NCBI GenBank assembly: GCA_032358165.1
Contig: JAALGY010000054.1
Coordinates: 744,001 to 808,000, forward strand
DNA length: 64,000 nucleotides
Reading direction: 5' to 3'
DNA from: Diplosphaera chodatii
Lineage: Eukaryota; Chlorophyta; Trebouxiophyceae; Prasiolales; Stichococcaceae
Shown: in pieces, positions 34,976 to 46,079 of the stretch
Numbering within the stretch: position 1 is the stretch's first letter
Layout of the letters: each line of letters opens with the position of its first letter
The notes under the pieces: generated by a model
Seen by the model: only the letters and a program-made list of their open reading frames with translations
What the model was told of the DNA's origin: nothing
Database searches by the model: none
Position numbers and translations under genes: made by a program

Positions 34976-37900
34976 ATGTCCTCTTTTGGCGCGCGCAGCA
35001 GGGGCGCACACCCCAGCACACCATATGGGGATGTTGAGGCAGCCACGCAGGATGCCTACCGCAACAGCAGTGGTAGCAGCAGCACAGGCGAGGACGCACA
35101 GGTTCACAGCACCCACGGCGGCAATGGCGTCAGCGGCGGCCACCATGAAGGCCTGCATGGTGGCAACGGCACCCAGCACCCTGGCAGCAGCAGCGGCGGA
35201 CTCGCGGAGTGGGGCCGACGGCACGGCGACAGTTTGCAAGCAGACAGCAGGACAGACAGCGGTGGCGACGAGGGCCAGGGCCTGCTACATTGGCAGGCGG
35301 ACGAGCCGGGCGGGGAACAAGGGCAGCCGGCGGGCAGGCGGCCCTGGTGGCGGGGCGCCTCGTCTGGCGTGGCGCTCATATGCCTGCTGCTGACGCTGGC
35401 GTCGTTTGTGGTCCCCGAGTCAGAGGAGGGCATCGGCATGGTCATGAAGCACATCCGCAGCACCGGTGCCAATGCGAAGGTGCGCGTCTGCATGCACATG
35501 GCAGTGCATCAAGTCAGACCCCGAGCACACATGGACTGTACTCCACCCAACAGCAACTAGAATGTGCAGCATTTTGAGCACCAGGGCGACGTTTTCCTCA
35601 TGGGCCCACTTGCAGGACGACGTCCTGCACCATGGCAAGGTGTTTGTTGCACGGCTGCGGGGGGAGCGCCACTGCCGGCCGCCGCCGGCGCTGCTGCGAA
35701 AGAACACCACAGAAAAGGTCAAAGGCTTGCCGAGGCGCCTGCATGCGACATGACGCTTGCAGCCTTGGTGTTGAAGGGCGCAGCCGGTCCCATTGCTGCA
35801 GGTGGATGGTGGAGTTGGGTTGAGCCCAGAGCCGCAGGGCGCTTATGAGCACCACTGTCGCATATGACAACGTCAGTGGATCAGCTCTGGGGCTGCAGGT
35901 GCACATAGCGGGCATCGGGGAGCACTACCAGATGGAGGCGCCGCAGGACCGGAGCGAAACCTGGCTCGTCAATGCACGCAAGGATGGGCTGCTGTCCATC
36001 ATGACGCCGGTCTACCCGGACAACGAGACCATGGCCCTGCTGCACAATCAGGTGGGAGGGTTGTCTCACATGTCAGACAGCTGCACAACCATTTCTGCCT
36101 ATGAGCATTGCAAAGCAGCCTGGATCCGACAGCAGCTGTACTGAAATGTGTGTGCACAGCTGCACCCCTAGGCCATGGTACGCAACGGTTGCGCTGATCC
36201 TGCTATCTTGCATCTCGCCTCATAGTAGGCACATCGTGGCAAACATACAGTGCATCCTCAACCATCACATCTGCTCAATGATATCACAGTTGCGGAGTGC
36301 CAACAAGTTTCTGCGGATGAGCAGCATCAAGGAATGGATACTGATCGCACCGGAGGCCAAGGTGCCCACCCTGGTGCACTACTTGGAGGACAAGCTTCCG
36401 CAGCTGCCATGTGTTCTCGTGAGTAAGGTGGGCGAATTGCAACTCAGCCATGGCAAGACCCGAGTGCTACATGTCCTGGGTCCACTTGGAAATGCATGCT
36501 TGCAAGTCTGCCTGCAAGTTTGCTGCCCAATATACATGCAGGGTGCCCAGCGTGCGCCTATAACCTTGCCTCCCGAGTGGACTGCACACGATGTGCACCT
36601 AGATGTCAGACGGTGCTGCAATCCCTGGACAGATGAGGGTGGTGTCGGATGAGTCGTGCGTGCCGGAGCTGCGGCCAGAGCTGTTCAACAACATCACGGG
36701 CGACATGTCCTTTGGCGTCAGCGGCTGGGTCAAGCAGCAGCTGATCAAGCTGGCGTGCAGCTTCACAGTCCAGGTGAGCATGCTGCTGACAATGCTCAGG
36801 CTGCAGCAGGCTGGCTGATCAAATTGCAATGTCATGCGTTTACACCATGATGTGCCCTCTTCATGCCTGCAGACGCCGTACTTCCTCATCACGGACAGCG
36901 ACACATTCTTTATGAACAAGTGGCAGGCGCTCGACCTCATGTCGCAGAAGCCCTGCGATGCCGCTTCTGGCGTCTGTGACATGAAGAAGAAGGTGCACAC
37001 CATTTTCGCTGCCGTGTATACCTCTAACCCACCTAGCTCCCACCCAATCACCACACAGTTGCGCTTGCCCACTCGCGACACAGTAGCGCATGTGATCATC
37101 TGTGGAGGTGCAGCATGACTGCAACGAGCAAGCTGACGGTAGAGATGCTTATCAGTGATATTAGGCGAGATGCACTAGTGTGCAGCGTCAAAACGAGGTC
37201 CCGCTTGCAGCACTTTGCATGCCTGGCTCCGCAGGTGCAGTTCACAGCGCTCAACGAGCTGCAGATGCCGCCGGAGTCAGGCGACCAGCTGGAGTGGATC
37301 ACATCCAGCGCTCGTGTCCTGAATGCAAGTCCCTCCTCCCTGCTGAGGCAGCTGCGGCATGCTGTCAAGCACGGGCGACAAGCTCTGAACTGTGTCATGT
37401 TATGTCGCTGCGACGTATCAGAGCCGCCTCACATGTCACTGACGGCGCCAGCATGCACCCTCGAGGACACCAAACTAAAGCTTTGGCTCGCAAGAGCTGC
37501 TGTTGCGCAAAAGCTAATTCTTCAGCTTGGTGCTCGTGTGCAGATCACCACACCAAAGGGCAAGGGTTTCATGATGGGCGTGACGCCACAGATCATGACC
37601 CGCGCGGTGCTGGACCCCATGGCCATGTACATGGAGAGCCAGGTGGGCAGCTTAAGGTTTAGATTGGCGGCACATCCGCCCATGCGTGCAGTGCCTAAAC
37701 TCGTGGACTGTGACATCAAGTGGCCCTCAGCATTGCGCAGCGCGCTAACAAACGTGCATGTGGCGATACAATGTAACACTATGCGCTGGCAGGTCACGCG
37801 GCCCGGGGAGACCTGGCGGGCGTACCTGCTGCGCATGGAGGCCGACCGGCTGCGGGACGAGAAGAAGAAGGCGCTGCCCGCCTGGACAGTGAGCACCTCC

Positions 37901-38793
37901 TGGCTGAGCACTCCAGCACTTGGTCACAGCTTGGGCCAGTATGGTGCTCCTGGCTCTGCAACATCCCTGACAACTGGGACGTGGCCACTGTGTTGACTCT
38001 CAATGCCTGCATCAGTGTGAGACTGGTACTTCAGGACTACGCACAGTCAGATTAGTTTGCCCACCCGCCTGTCCAGCCCAGCCTCTCCAGGCTCGTATGT
38101 GCTGAGCTGCCTGAGGACCGTGCAAAGCCATCGCGGAGGCTGACGCAAGCTTGCTGCCCTGTCACAGGAGTACGACCTATACTGGGAGTATGCGCGCTAC
38201 GCAAGTGAGGCTTGTGCTGTCCTTCTTGCAATGCGCACAAGCTCAGCCTTCCCTTCCTGAGTTTGCATGCATCACAATTACAGCCGAGCCAATTTGACAG
38301 TAGTCGGCAGTGCTGAGACTCATCCACGTTGACCCTCTCTTGCAGAGATCTGGAAGAAGTTCCATGCACACGCCATCCTGCAGCGTTCCCAGGCCAACTT
38401 GTGGACCAAGGCACAATACGAAGACTGGGAGCCCTGTGATGAGGTGAACGCTGTGACCAGGTTGCGTGTATGGGTTGTGCCAGGTTTCAAGAAGCCAAGC
38501 GATGCTTCGGCAAAGCTGCCAGCGGCAGTTTACATGGTTGAGCTGTCACTGTGTCGTGCAGGTGGATATGGAACGACATCGCGGCTACTGGGCGGTGCGT
38601 GTTGATATTCTTGATGGGACATCACCATGCTTCACACATAATGCACACCAAGTCGCAAAAAGATGAGGTCAGCCATCTTCTCGACTCAAAGCCACTCTTG
38701 TCGGCCTTGCAGGTGGTGCAAAGTACTTTGCACTTGAGCGCAGACCTCATATGGAAGAAGCTGGCTCCATGCATGGACCATGGCTCCATGTGA
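34976..38793 (+). CDS. Tandem paralogue C: GT-A-like putative glycosyltransferase, type II membrane protein
   Basis: Thirteen exons: 34976-35479, 35616-35717, 35899-36051, 36290-36427, 36633-36773, 36873-36992, 37235-37324, 37544-37642, 37793-37888, 38168-38204, 38346-38443, 38562-38594, 38713-38793; 563 residues. The first exon encodes a long Gly/Ser/His/Asp-rich cytosolic tail and the anchor (SSGVALICLLLTLASFVVP) in one piece, where A and B have introns. The lumenal part matches A and B: GERHCRPPPALLRK, LSIMTPVYPDNETMALLHNQ, IKEWILIAPEAK, VVSDESCVPELRP, WVKQQLIKLACSF, TPYFLITDSDTFF (DSD instead of DAD), MMGVTPQIMTRAVLDPM, GETWRAYLLRMEADRL and EYDLYWEYARYAKIWKKFH. The intron after exon 7 begins with GC. 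An extra intron splits the Trp-rich region between exons 11 and 12. Confidence 0.83.
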
Positions 38794-39143
38794 TCACTGG
38801 CACAGCATGTGTAGCTGGTGGTCGTCGCGCCAACGTTCCGGTGCTTTTATCGCGACGCTCGTGGTTGATGGGTTGGGCATCTAGCAGGCAGGCTCATAGC
38901 TAAGCCTTCAGAATTAGAATTCAGATCAGCACAAGTGTGACGTGCCAAAACTGTCACGACATTTATCAGAATATGGTCGCGATGGGAGAGTGTGGGAACT
39001 GCAGACATGTGAAGTGGGTGACCTGCTGAGTGAAGCCCCTTAACAGCTGTATACAACATGTGACGTTGCTGACATGCACTCAGTCGTCAAGCAAGCAATG
39101 CAGCGTTTGTGAAACCACACTTCACAACCACCAACAACACCAA
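38794..39143. other. Convergent 3' region between transferase C and SART1
   Basis: About 350 bases between two facing stop codons; no gene seen. Confidence 0.6.
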
Positions 39144-42100
39144 TCAGCCCTTGCGCTGACGGCTCGGTGGCGGCGGCATTGAAGCACTGCCCTCCCGCTT
39201 CATCCCCAGCATCGCTTTCACCTGAACATGACAGTTGACGACCTTGATGACAATGTATGCAAGTAGCTCGTGAAACTACCAGCTGTGGCTGCCATGCCAA
39301 CATGACCAACCAAAGGCGTTTCAGGCAACAAACCTATATATCCAGACGCAGCCACAGGCAGGGAGAGCAGCAGGGCTGCATGGCTTGTACCTTGGCGTCG
39401 CCGACCAGGGGGGTGCGCCCGCCGCCCAGCATGGGCGTGAGGCTGGGGGTGGGCGCCATGCTGGCGCCGCCCGCCGCGCTCTGGTACCCCGTCGCCGTGG
39501 CGAAGCCGGACGTGGGGTCGCTGGTCTGTCCGGGCCGCACCTGCCGCATGAGCTGTCATTGGTCAGGAGACCCGATGCAGAGCCCTGGGAGCGCACTTGA
39601 GTCCACAACCCTGATGCGCATAGCAGGTTAGACCCTAAGGGCGACTCCAGCAGCAGGGGCAAGCCAGTAGGGACACCCCACTTGACTGTGTGCAGTTGAC
39701 ATATGACCCCGCTCAGCGCCGTACCGAGCCGGACAGCACGACATAGGGCGCGGCGGCCTGCTTCTGCGCGGCCTGCAGCCGGCGCAGCGACGCGGGGTTC
39801 TCGCTGGTGGCGGCGCGCTTGGCCGCCGCGGTCTCCGCGTCCTTCTCCATCTGCCGCTCCTGGTTGCTCTTGCTGGGGAAGATGCCGTGGAAGCTGCAGG
39901 CAAGCACAAAGGTGTAGCTCAGCACAAGCTGGTAAGCAGCAGGTATCACCACAGGTCGATGCTACGTTGATAACTATCATACATGCTGACTGCTCCCAAA
40001 GAACAGAGTCAAGCAACATGAGGGTATGGAATGGGGCATGCTGCACAGGCACATTATAACAGGCGGGACAGCAGGGGGGGCCGGGCGCGCACTGGTGGCA
40101 CAGGTCCCGGAAGGCCTCCTTGGGCGTGAGCACGCGGCCCATGGTGTCGCGCCGCGTCAGCGCCCGCTCCACGCTGTTCTCCAGCTCGCTGGCCGACCGC
40201 CCGCCCGTGTACACCGCCTCCAGGCCCTGCGATATGGCACAGGCAGCACATCACCAGCATGTCCATGCCAGTTTCAAGACTGTGCATTGAGGCATACATC
40301 GCTTTCTGCTAAGCTACTGTTCAACCCCACTGCTATCTGCACTGCCGAAAACATGTCCATCTGCCACTTTTGCCGTCAGCAGACTCAGCACACCGGAGTC
40401 CAGCCCCAGGTCTCCAGGAGACCTCGTTCAACTGACGCCTCCTGACGCCAGATGTGCTGAACCGCATCCGTCAGCTGCGCAAACACATTGAACTGACCTG
40501 CAGGGCCACGGGCTTCATGTCGTTGGTGCGGCCGGCCCACTCCACGGCGCGCAGGCTGCCCGCGCCGTTGAGCTCGCCCCGGTCCTTGAGCAGGCCCAGC
40601 ACCCCCGCCACGCCTGCAGCAGCATGTGAATCGAAGGGTGCGCAGGGTGTGAGGTGAGGCCACGGCAGCTGCACTGCGGTGACAGCAAGACCAGGCACGC
40701 CGCTTGCTTCATGAACAGAGCATGGAAGGAGTCGTACCCTTGCCGATGTGGCGCTCCCGGGTGACGGAGTCCTCCTCCTTGATGGGCGGGGGCCCGCCGG
40801 CGGGCGGCGGCGGCAGCTTGTCGCCCGCAGGCGCCGCCGATGGCCCCGCCTCGTCGTCGCCGTCCGCCTTCGTGGCACGGTACTTCCTGCAGGCAGCAAC
40901 CCTTGCGGGTCAGGTCTTCTCGTCTGAGCACAAACGCCCCGCCTTCCACCGGTCCACCGATTGACAGGACCTGGGTGCAGCAGACGGTTGTCGGTTGCCA
41001 CGGACAGATGAACTGGCGTGCCTTTTGCTGCCGACTGCGGGCGCCGCGGGCTCGGGGGCGTCGCCGTCCATGTGCTCCCCGGCGTCCTGGTCCCCCCCGC
41101 CGCTGCCGCCCCCGTCCCGCTGCCCCACCAGCCGCGCAAACTCCGTTGCCTCCGTCAACCGCTCGCCGCCTGCACACAGCGCGCACGGCCTCTCAGTTGC
41201 AGGACGTGGCAGGGGTCAGCTGCCGCTGTGGTGTGTGGTGCTGTGCAGAGCTGCATGGGCAATGCTTGCAATGGTCGCCCAACGGCTGTGTGAACCTGCA
41301 CAGGCAGCCGCGGCTGTGCTTGCTGCAGCCAGCGCCAGGGTACCGTTTGCCAGAGACATGGCAACGAGCAGCAGCTGAATCCACCACCTGCGGCGTCTGC
41401 CGCCGAGGCCACGGGCTGCGCCTCCTCCTGCTGCCTCCGCCTCACGACCTCAGCAGCGACTGCATCAGCGTCCGGCCGCGTTGAGGCGGTCGCACGGCTG
41501 CGGCGCATGCTCGCCTCCAGCGCCGCCCGCACATCGTCGTCCTCCTCCTCCGCCCCCCCTGCGCCACAGGATCGGTTACTGAGCGGTTTGCACCTATCAC
41601 CGCGCAAAGGCCATATCTCAGACCAAGGATCGGCACATGATGCAGCCAATGCTGCACTGAAACCTCCCTGCACTGGCTACACTTGAAAACCTCCAAGCAG
41701 CAGTGGTCTTGTGTGATGGTCCAACAGTTGGTCCCAGTCAAGGGCGCTACCTTCAGCGGTGCTGCTGGGCGCCGCTTTTGCGGCGAGCGTCGCATAGTTG
41801 GCCTTTGCCAGCGCTGCGTCATACCTGCAACACATGCCAGGTCCACATTTGACGCAATGCAATCTGCTGGCAGCGCCTGATCCTCGGGGCTGCTCGTCAG
41901 AAACCCACCCTCTGACCGCTGTGCGGACGGCATGCCGCAAGTGCCAAGTGCATAAGCTGTGGTGCCCAGCAGGCATCATGCACTGGCAGAACATGCAGAA
42001 CAGACGATGGTCACAGGGACCAGCAAGGGCTCCACACACCATCGCGAGGTCAGCATTGCCTCGATGCACTGCTGTCAGACTGCCCTGACGAAGCACAGAA

Positions 42101-44972
42101 GCAGGGCTGCCAAGGCACCTGTCGCGCCGCCGCTTGGCGTCTGCAGCCTCGGCTGCCGTTTGACTGGCGTCGCGCGCTGTGCCGCGGCTGCCGCGGGAGC
42201 CGTGATCTGACGCCGCAGCGCCGCCCGCTGCCGTATTTGCCGCCGCCGCCGCCTCCTCCAGGGCCGCCACCGCCGCCACGGTCTCGCTGGGCATCGCCTC
42301 ATCATCAGCGGCTGCGGCACACATGATCATTTTTCAATCAGAGCAAGACACAGGGGCACGGCGGGATGACAGATTAGTTTGAGCAGCAAGGGTGGCAGAG
42401 GCGCAGCACTGGGTCTGCTGTTTCGTGCATCTCAGCACATATGTGGGCTGCTGTCCTTGTAGCAAGACATGCAGCTTGTCAGTAATCTCGCCAGCTGTGT
42501 TCACACCTGCTTTCTTGCGCAGCTTCTTCTTGACCCGCTTCTTGGGCTTTGCAAACGCCGCCATCTCCTCCTTGCTGTAGAAGTCTGCCGTGTTCTGGAA
42601 TGAGGCCGGCCCTCCAGCCGCCAGCGTCTCTGTGCCTGCAAGCGAGGACGACTAACCCTGATGAAAGAAGGACACACAAGCAGACCAACGACTGTATGTT
42701 GCCTTGAGCACATCTGCTGAGCAGCAGCATCAAGTGTGTGGAGGCACAGACATTGCGTCAGCGCTGCGGCAACTGCCTCCTATTGCAGATCAAACACCAG
42801 CAAAAAAAAGTCGGGGCACAGCGCTGATGTCAACAGAAGGTGATCAACATGCACAGACACGTTGCGACCGTTGTACAGCGGGTTGCACTCACTCTCGGCG
42901 AGCTTGCGGCGCTCCTCGGCCGCCTGTCGCGCCTTCTGATCTGCGACGACGGCGCCAGCACGGATCTGGAAGCCAGCATCCTCCTCCTCTTCGTCGTACT
43001 TGCTGAGCATGCCCTGCAGCAGAGGTCAGGGTGTTGCACGCGGTTCATATGCCGCACAAACAGCAACTGCAGGGCTGTAGCAGCAGCTTCCGCACGTGCA
43101 GCTTTGCAGGTGGGGGCTGTGACACCAGGTAGTTTGCAGTTCGCCACCAGGCTGTTTGCGTTCGACAGGTGAACGGCGGTGCACACAGCAAGCTGCCAGA
43201 TGCTGCGCCCACCTTGACGTGGCCGTCCTCATCGTACTCGACCGCCGGCTTGACCGCCGCCTTGCGGGCGCGCTCCCGCTTCCGCTGCTCCGTCTGCAGC
43301 AGGCAAGCGTGTCAGGTTGACGCAGAGCAACAAGTGAGTGGACAGACTGTACCATGTTGCAAGTTCTTGAGGCACAAGTGTGCACCACAGGCAGCGAAGG
43401 GCATCCACATCCCTGTGCGCAAAGGTTTTCTGGCTGTCATGTCTCCAAGCTGCCCGCACACGGGCCATCATAGGCAGTGCGGCTCTCCTCAGAGTATCGC
43501 AAATGCCCTCAGAAACAGCATCAGACATGTTGAGCACTGACAGCTCGCGCACCGCGAGCACGTCCTCCAGCTCCTCGGGGTCGGAGTCGCCCTCCTCCAG
43601 GATGTTGCGGTCCTTGAGCGTCAGGATGACCGTCTCCCCGGCGCCCAGGTCCTCCGCATTGTGCGCCACCTTGAGGCCGTCCAGCTCCGCCGCCGTCGCC
43701 TCCTCCCGGTCTTCATCCGAGTCCTCGTCCTGCAGCACACAGGCAGCACACGCTCGACAGTGAGCGATGATGCACCACTCGCATGACCCGTCTACAGGCG
43801 TCGCATACTGATCGATGCAGCAGGGCGGGTGCCTGCCGTTGAGTGAAGTTGGCAGACGCGAGCGCCGGCACAAACGCACCTCCTCGTCGTACATGGACGC
43901 CATCTTGGCGGCCTTCTCCCGCTCGGCCTTGCGCTTGGCCTCCTCCTCCGCCTCGCGGGAGCGCGACACCCAGGCCGCCACGTCATCCACCTCCGGCTTC
44001 GCCTCCCCCAGCCCCTTCACCTTCGCCAGGTCCGCCTCCATCTTCCGCTTGGCCTTTGCCCTACATCAAGGGGCAAAGCGAGCCTGTTGCTGCTGTGCGA
44101 TGCAAGAGGGCATGCCTGCTTGGTCGTTGCCCGAGCCTGCCTCTCGGCCTTGTTCAGCTCACCGCTGCAGCTGCACTGTGCTTGCTGACGGCGTGGACTG
44201 CGCACTGTAAGGGGGGTGGCGGATAGGCAGGGGAGCCTCACGTTTCGATGCGCTCGCGCAGCTCGGCCGCCTCGGTCTTTCTGCGGCGCTCCTCCTCCCG
44301 CGCCTTGCCGGCCGCCCGCTCCTGCGCCTCCCGCTCCTCCGTTTTGCCGCCCTCCACCTTGAGCGGCTCGAGGCCCATCGCGACGCGCATCCTGCGTCGT
44401 GCAGAAAGTAATGTAAGGCTTCAGCATCGCATACGGTCCTGGCATGGCAGCGGCTTGCTGTGAGGAAGGCAGGCAGGACTTGAGCAGAAGGACTCGACGC
44501 ACTTGTTGGTCTCGTCGATGCTCATCGACACCTCGGCGCCCTCGGTGGACTGCTGGGCGGGTACTGCATCAGCAGCTGCCACGCCGTTTGGCTCTGCTGC
44601 AGGTGCCTCCGCAGTGTCATTCGCTGCTGCTGCTGCGGCGGCAATACCGGGGGCAGGCACATCGCCTTCCAGCGGGCTCTCCTCCCGCTGCTGGGCCGCA
44701 TCTTCGGTGTCCCGAGCTCGCTGCGGCTGCTCCTTCTCGCGCTCGCTGCTGCGGTGCCTGCTGCGCTCGCTCCTGTCCTTCTCCCTGCCTGTATCTCTGT
44801 CTCTTCTGCTGCTGCTCTTGTGCGACTTGTGGCGCTCTTTGTCCCGGTCCTTGTCCTTCGACTTGTGCTTGTGCTTGTGCTCCTTGCTGCTGCCCTTCTC
44901 GCGCTCCCCATCGGCAGCGGCCGCTGGTGCTGCAGCTTCGGCATCAGCCATCTCAACATCCTTCGACGGCAT
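39144..44972 (-). CDS. SART1: SART1/Snu66-family tri-snRNP splicing factor
   Basis: Seventeen exons: 44503-44972, 44242-44391, 43880-44060, 43538-43729, 43213-43293, 42893-43013, 42507-42635, 42119-42311, 41751-41824, 41388-41558, 41022-41169, 40738-40886, 40498-40613, 40093-40226, 39725-39893, 39391-39552, 39144-39221; about 905 residues. The family is a U4/U6.U5 tri-snRNP component needed for spliceosome activation (Snu66 in yeast, DOT2/MDF in Arabidopsis). Landmarks are a Lys/His/Asp/Arg/Ser-rich N-terminus, NKMRVAMGLEPLKV, VAAWVSRSREAEEEAKRKA, MASMYDEE, GETVILTLKDRNILEE, MLSKYDEEEEDAGFQI, FAKPKKRVKKKLRKK, EWAGRTNDMKPVAL, GRVLTPKEAFRDLCHHFHGI and PYVVL. Charged, Ala-rich linkers are longer than in animals. 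The junction of exons 11 and 12 is in phase only with a GC donor. The start was taken at the Met before PSKDVEMADAE. Confidence 0.87.
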
Positions 44973-45402
44973 GCTGCCGACACAAGCAGCTAGCACTTTC
45001 AATTGCTAGTCTGACAATCCGACCGTGCATGCAACAAAGCGTCAATCACAGTTCTCAACTTCTCATTACAGCGAACGCGAGTTTGGCGCAATGCTGGGAC
45101 ACTCGTAATGTGGTTCTATGCACATTCTTGTGGTGCAGCATGCGGTAATTGTCGATTGCAACCCATAACAGCGCAGCGCGAAAGCAAGCAGTCTGAGAGT
45201 AATTTAGCAGGCCAGGGCACGCCTCCGCTTGGCACGCCTGCAGGTGTTGTACATACAGGGCGCGCTGCCGCTGCCAGCATTGCCCAGCGGCATCAGCAAC
45301 ACGCATCACCAAGCAGCGCCCGGCTTCGCCTGTCGGGCTTGATTCAGGCTTGGACAAACTTGCAGTCTTAGCAGAGCCTGGTACAGCCGTCACAAGCACA
45401 GC
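44973..45402. promoter_or_regulatory. Divergent promoter region, SART1 / bL31
   Basis: About 430 bases between divergent start codons, likely a compact bidirectional promoter. No TATA-like motif stands out. Confidence 0.4.
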
Positions 45403-45939
45403 ATGCGCCCGGGCATCCATCCGGTGATGCACCGCGTCACTGTGGTGCTTCGCAATGGCGCCAGCATCGAGGTCATGTCCACCGTGCCCCGCTCAGCGCC
45501 CTACTTCCTGCGAGAGGTGCGGTCTGCTGCTACGTGAATTGCACGCCTTCATGGCTGTCTACACAGTCACTAGGCAGTCATCGCCATATCCATGCAAACA
45601 TGTGGACGGACAGAGGACGTGGTCGGTGTGCTTGACATTGGGTCGTCTCTTGCTGCATCCAGCAAGCCACGCTGAGTTGCAGCACATCTGGTGGTGTGCA
45701 GGACCCCACGAACATGCCTATGTGGACAGGCAAGGACAACAGCCTCGCCAGCGAGGATGAGCACATGGTGCGTCAAAAAGGTCTCCAAGTGGAGCCGCAT
45801 GTTACTGTCTCTCTGCGTGGCTACCAGTGCTAATGCACGGCACGCGTGTGGAATGCAGGCCAAGTTCCTGAAGAAGTTCGAGGGCATCGCAGCTGCGGGG
45901 CTCGGGGGAGACGCCGGCACAGAGTCGAAGGATCAATAA
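45403..45939 (+). CDS. Organellar (probably mitochondrial) ribosomal protein bL31
   Basis: Three exons: 45403-45516, 45702-45767, 45859-45939; 86 residues. The start MRPGIHPVMHRVTVVLRNGA matches the bL31 N-terminus, which opens with Lys/Arg-x-Gly-Ile-His-Pro. It is followed by ASIEVMSTVPRS, DPTNMPMWTGKDN and AKFLKKFEGI, and ends in a short Gly/Asp tail. It has no Cys residues, so it is the type without a zinc site. bL31 sits at the large-subunit central protuberance near the small-subunit head. There is no long targeting extension; mitochondrial bL31 proteins of plants and algae are also short and basic at the N-terminus, which favours the mitochondrion, but this is inference. Confidence 0.8.
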
Positions 45940-46079
45940 CAGGAGGGTACTTGTCGGCTCATTGGCATTTCGGTGTTTGTCAGCGTGTTGGTCAGAATGT
46001 TCGGCATTGAACGGCTCGATGCTCACATGGTATCACAAGCAGCATACTGTGTCACAACACAGCAAGCCCCCACACTACG

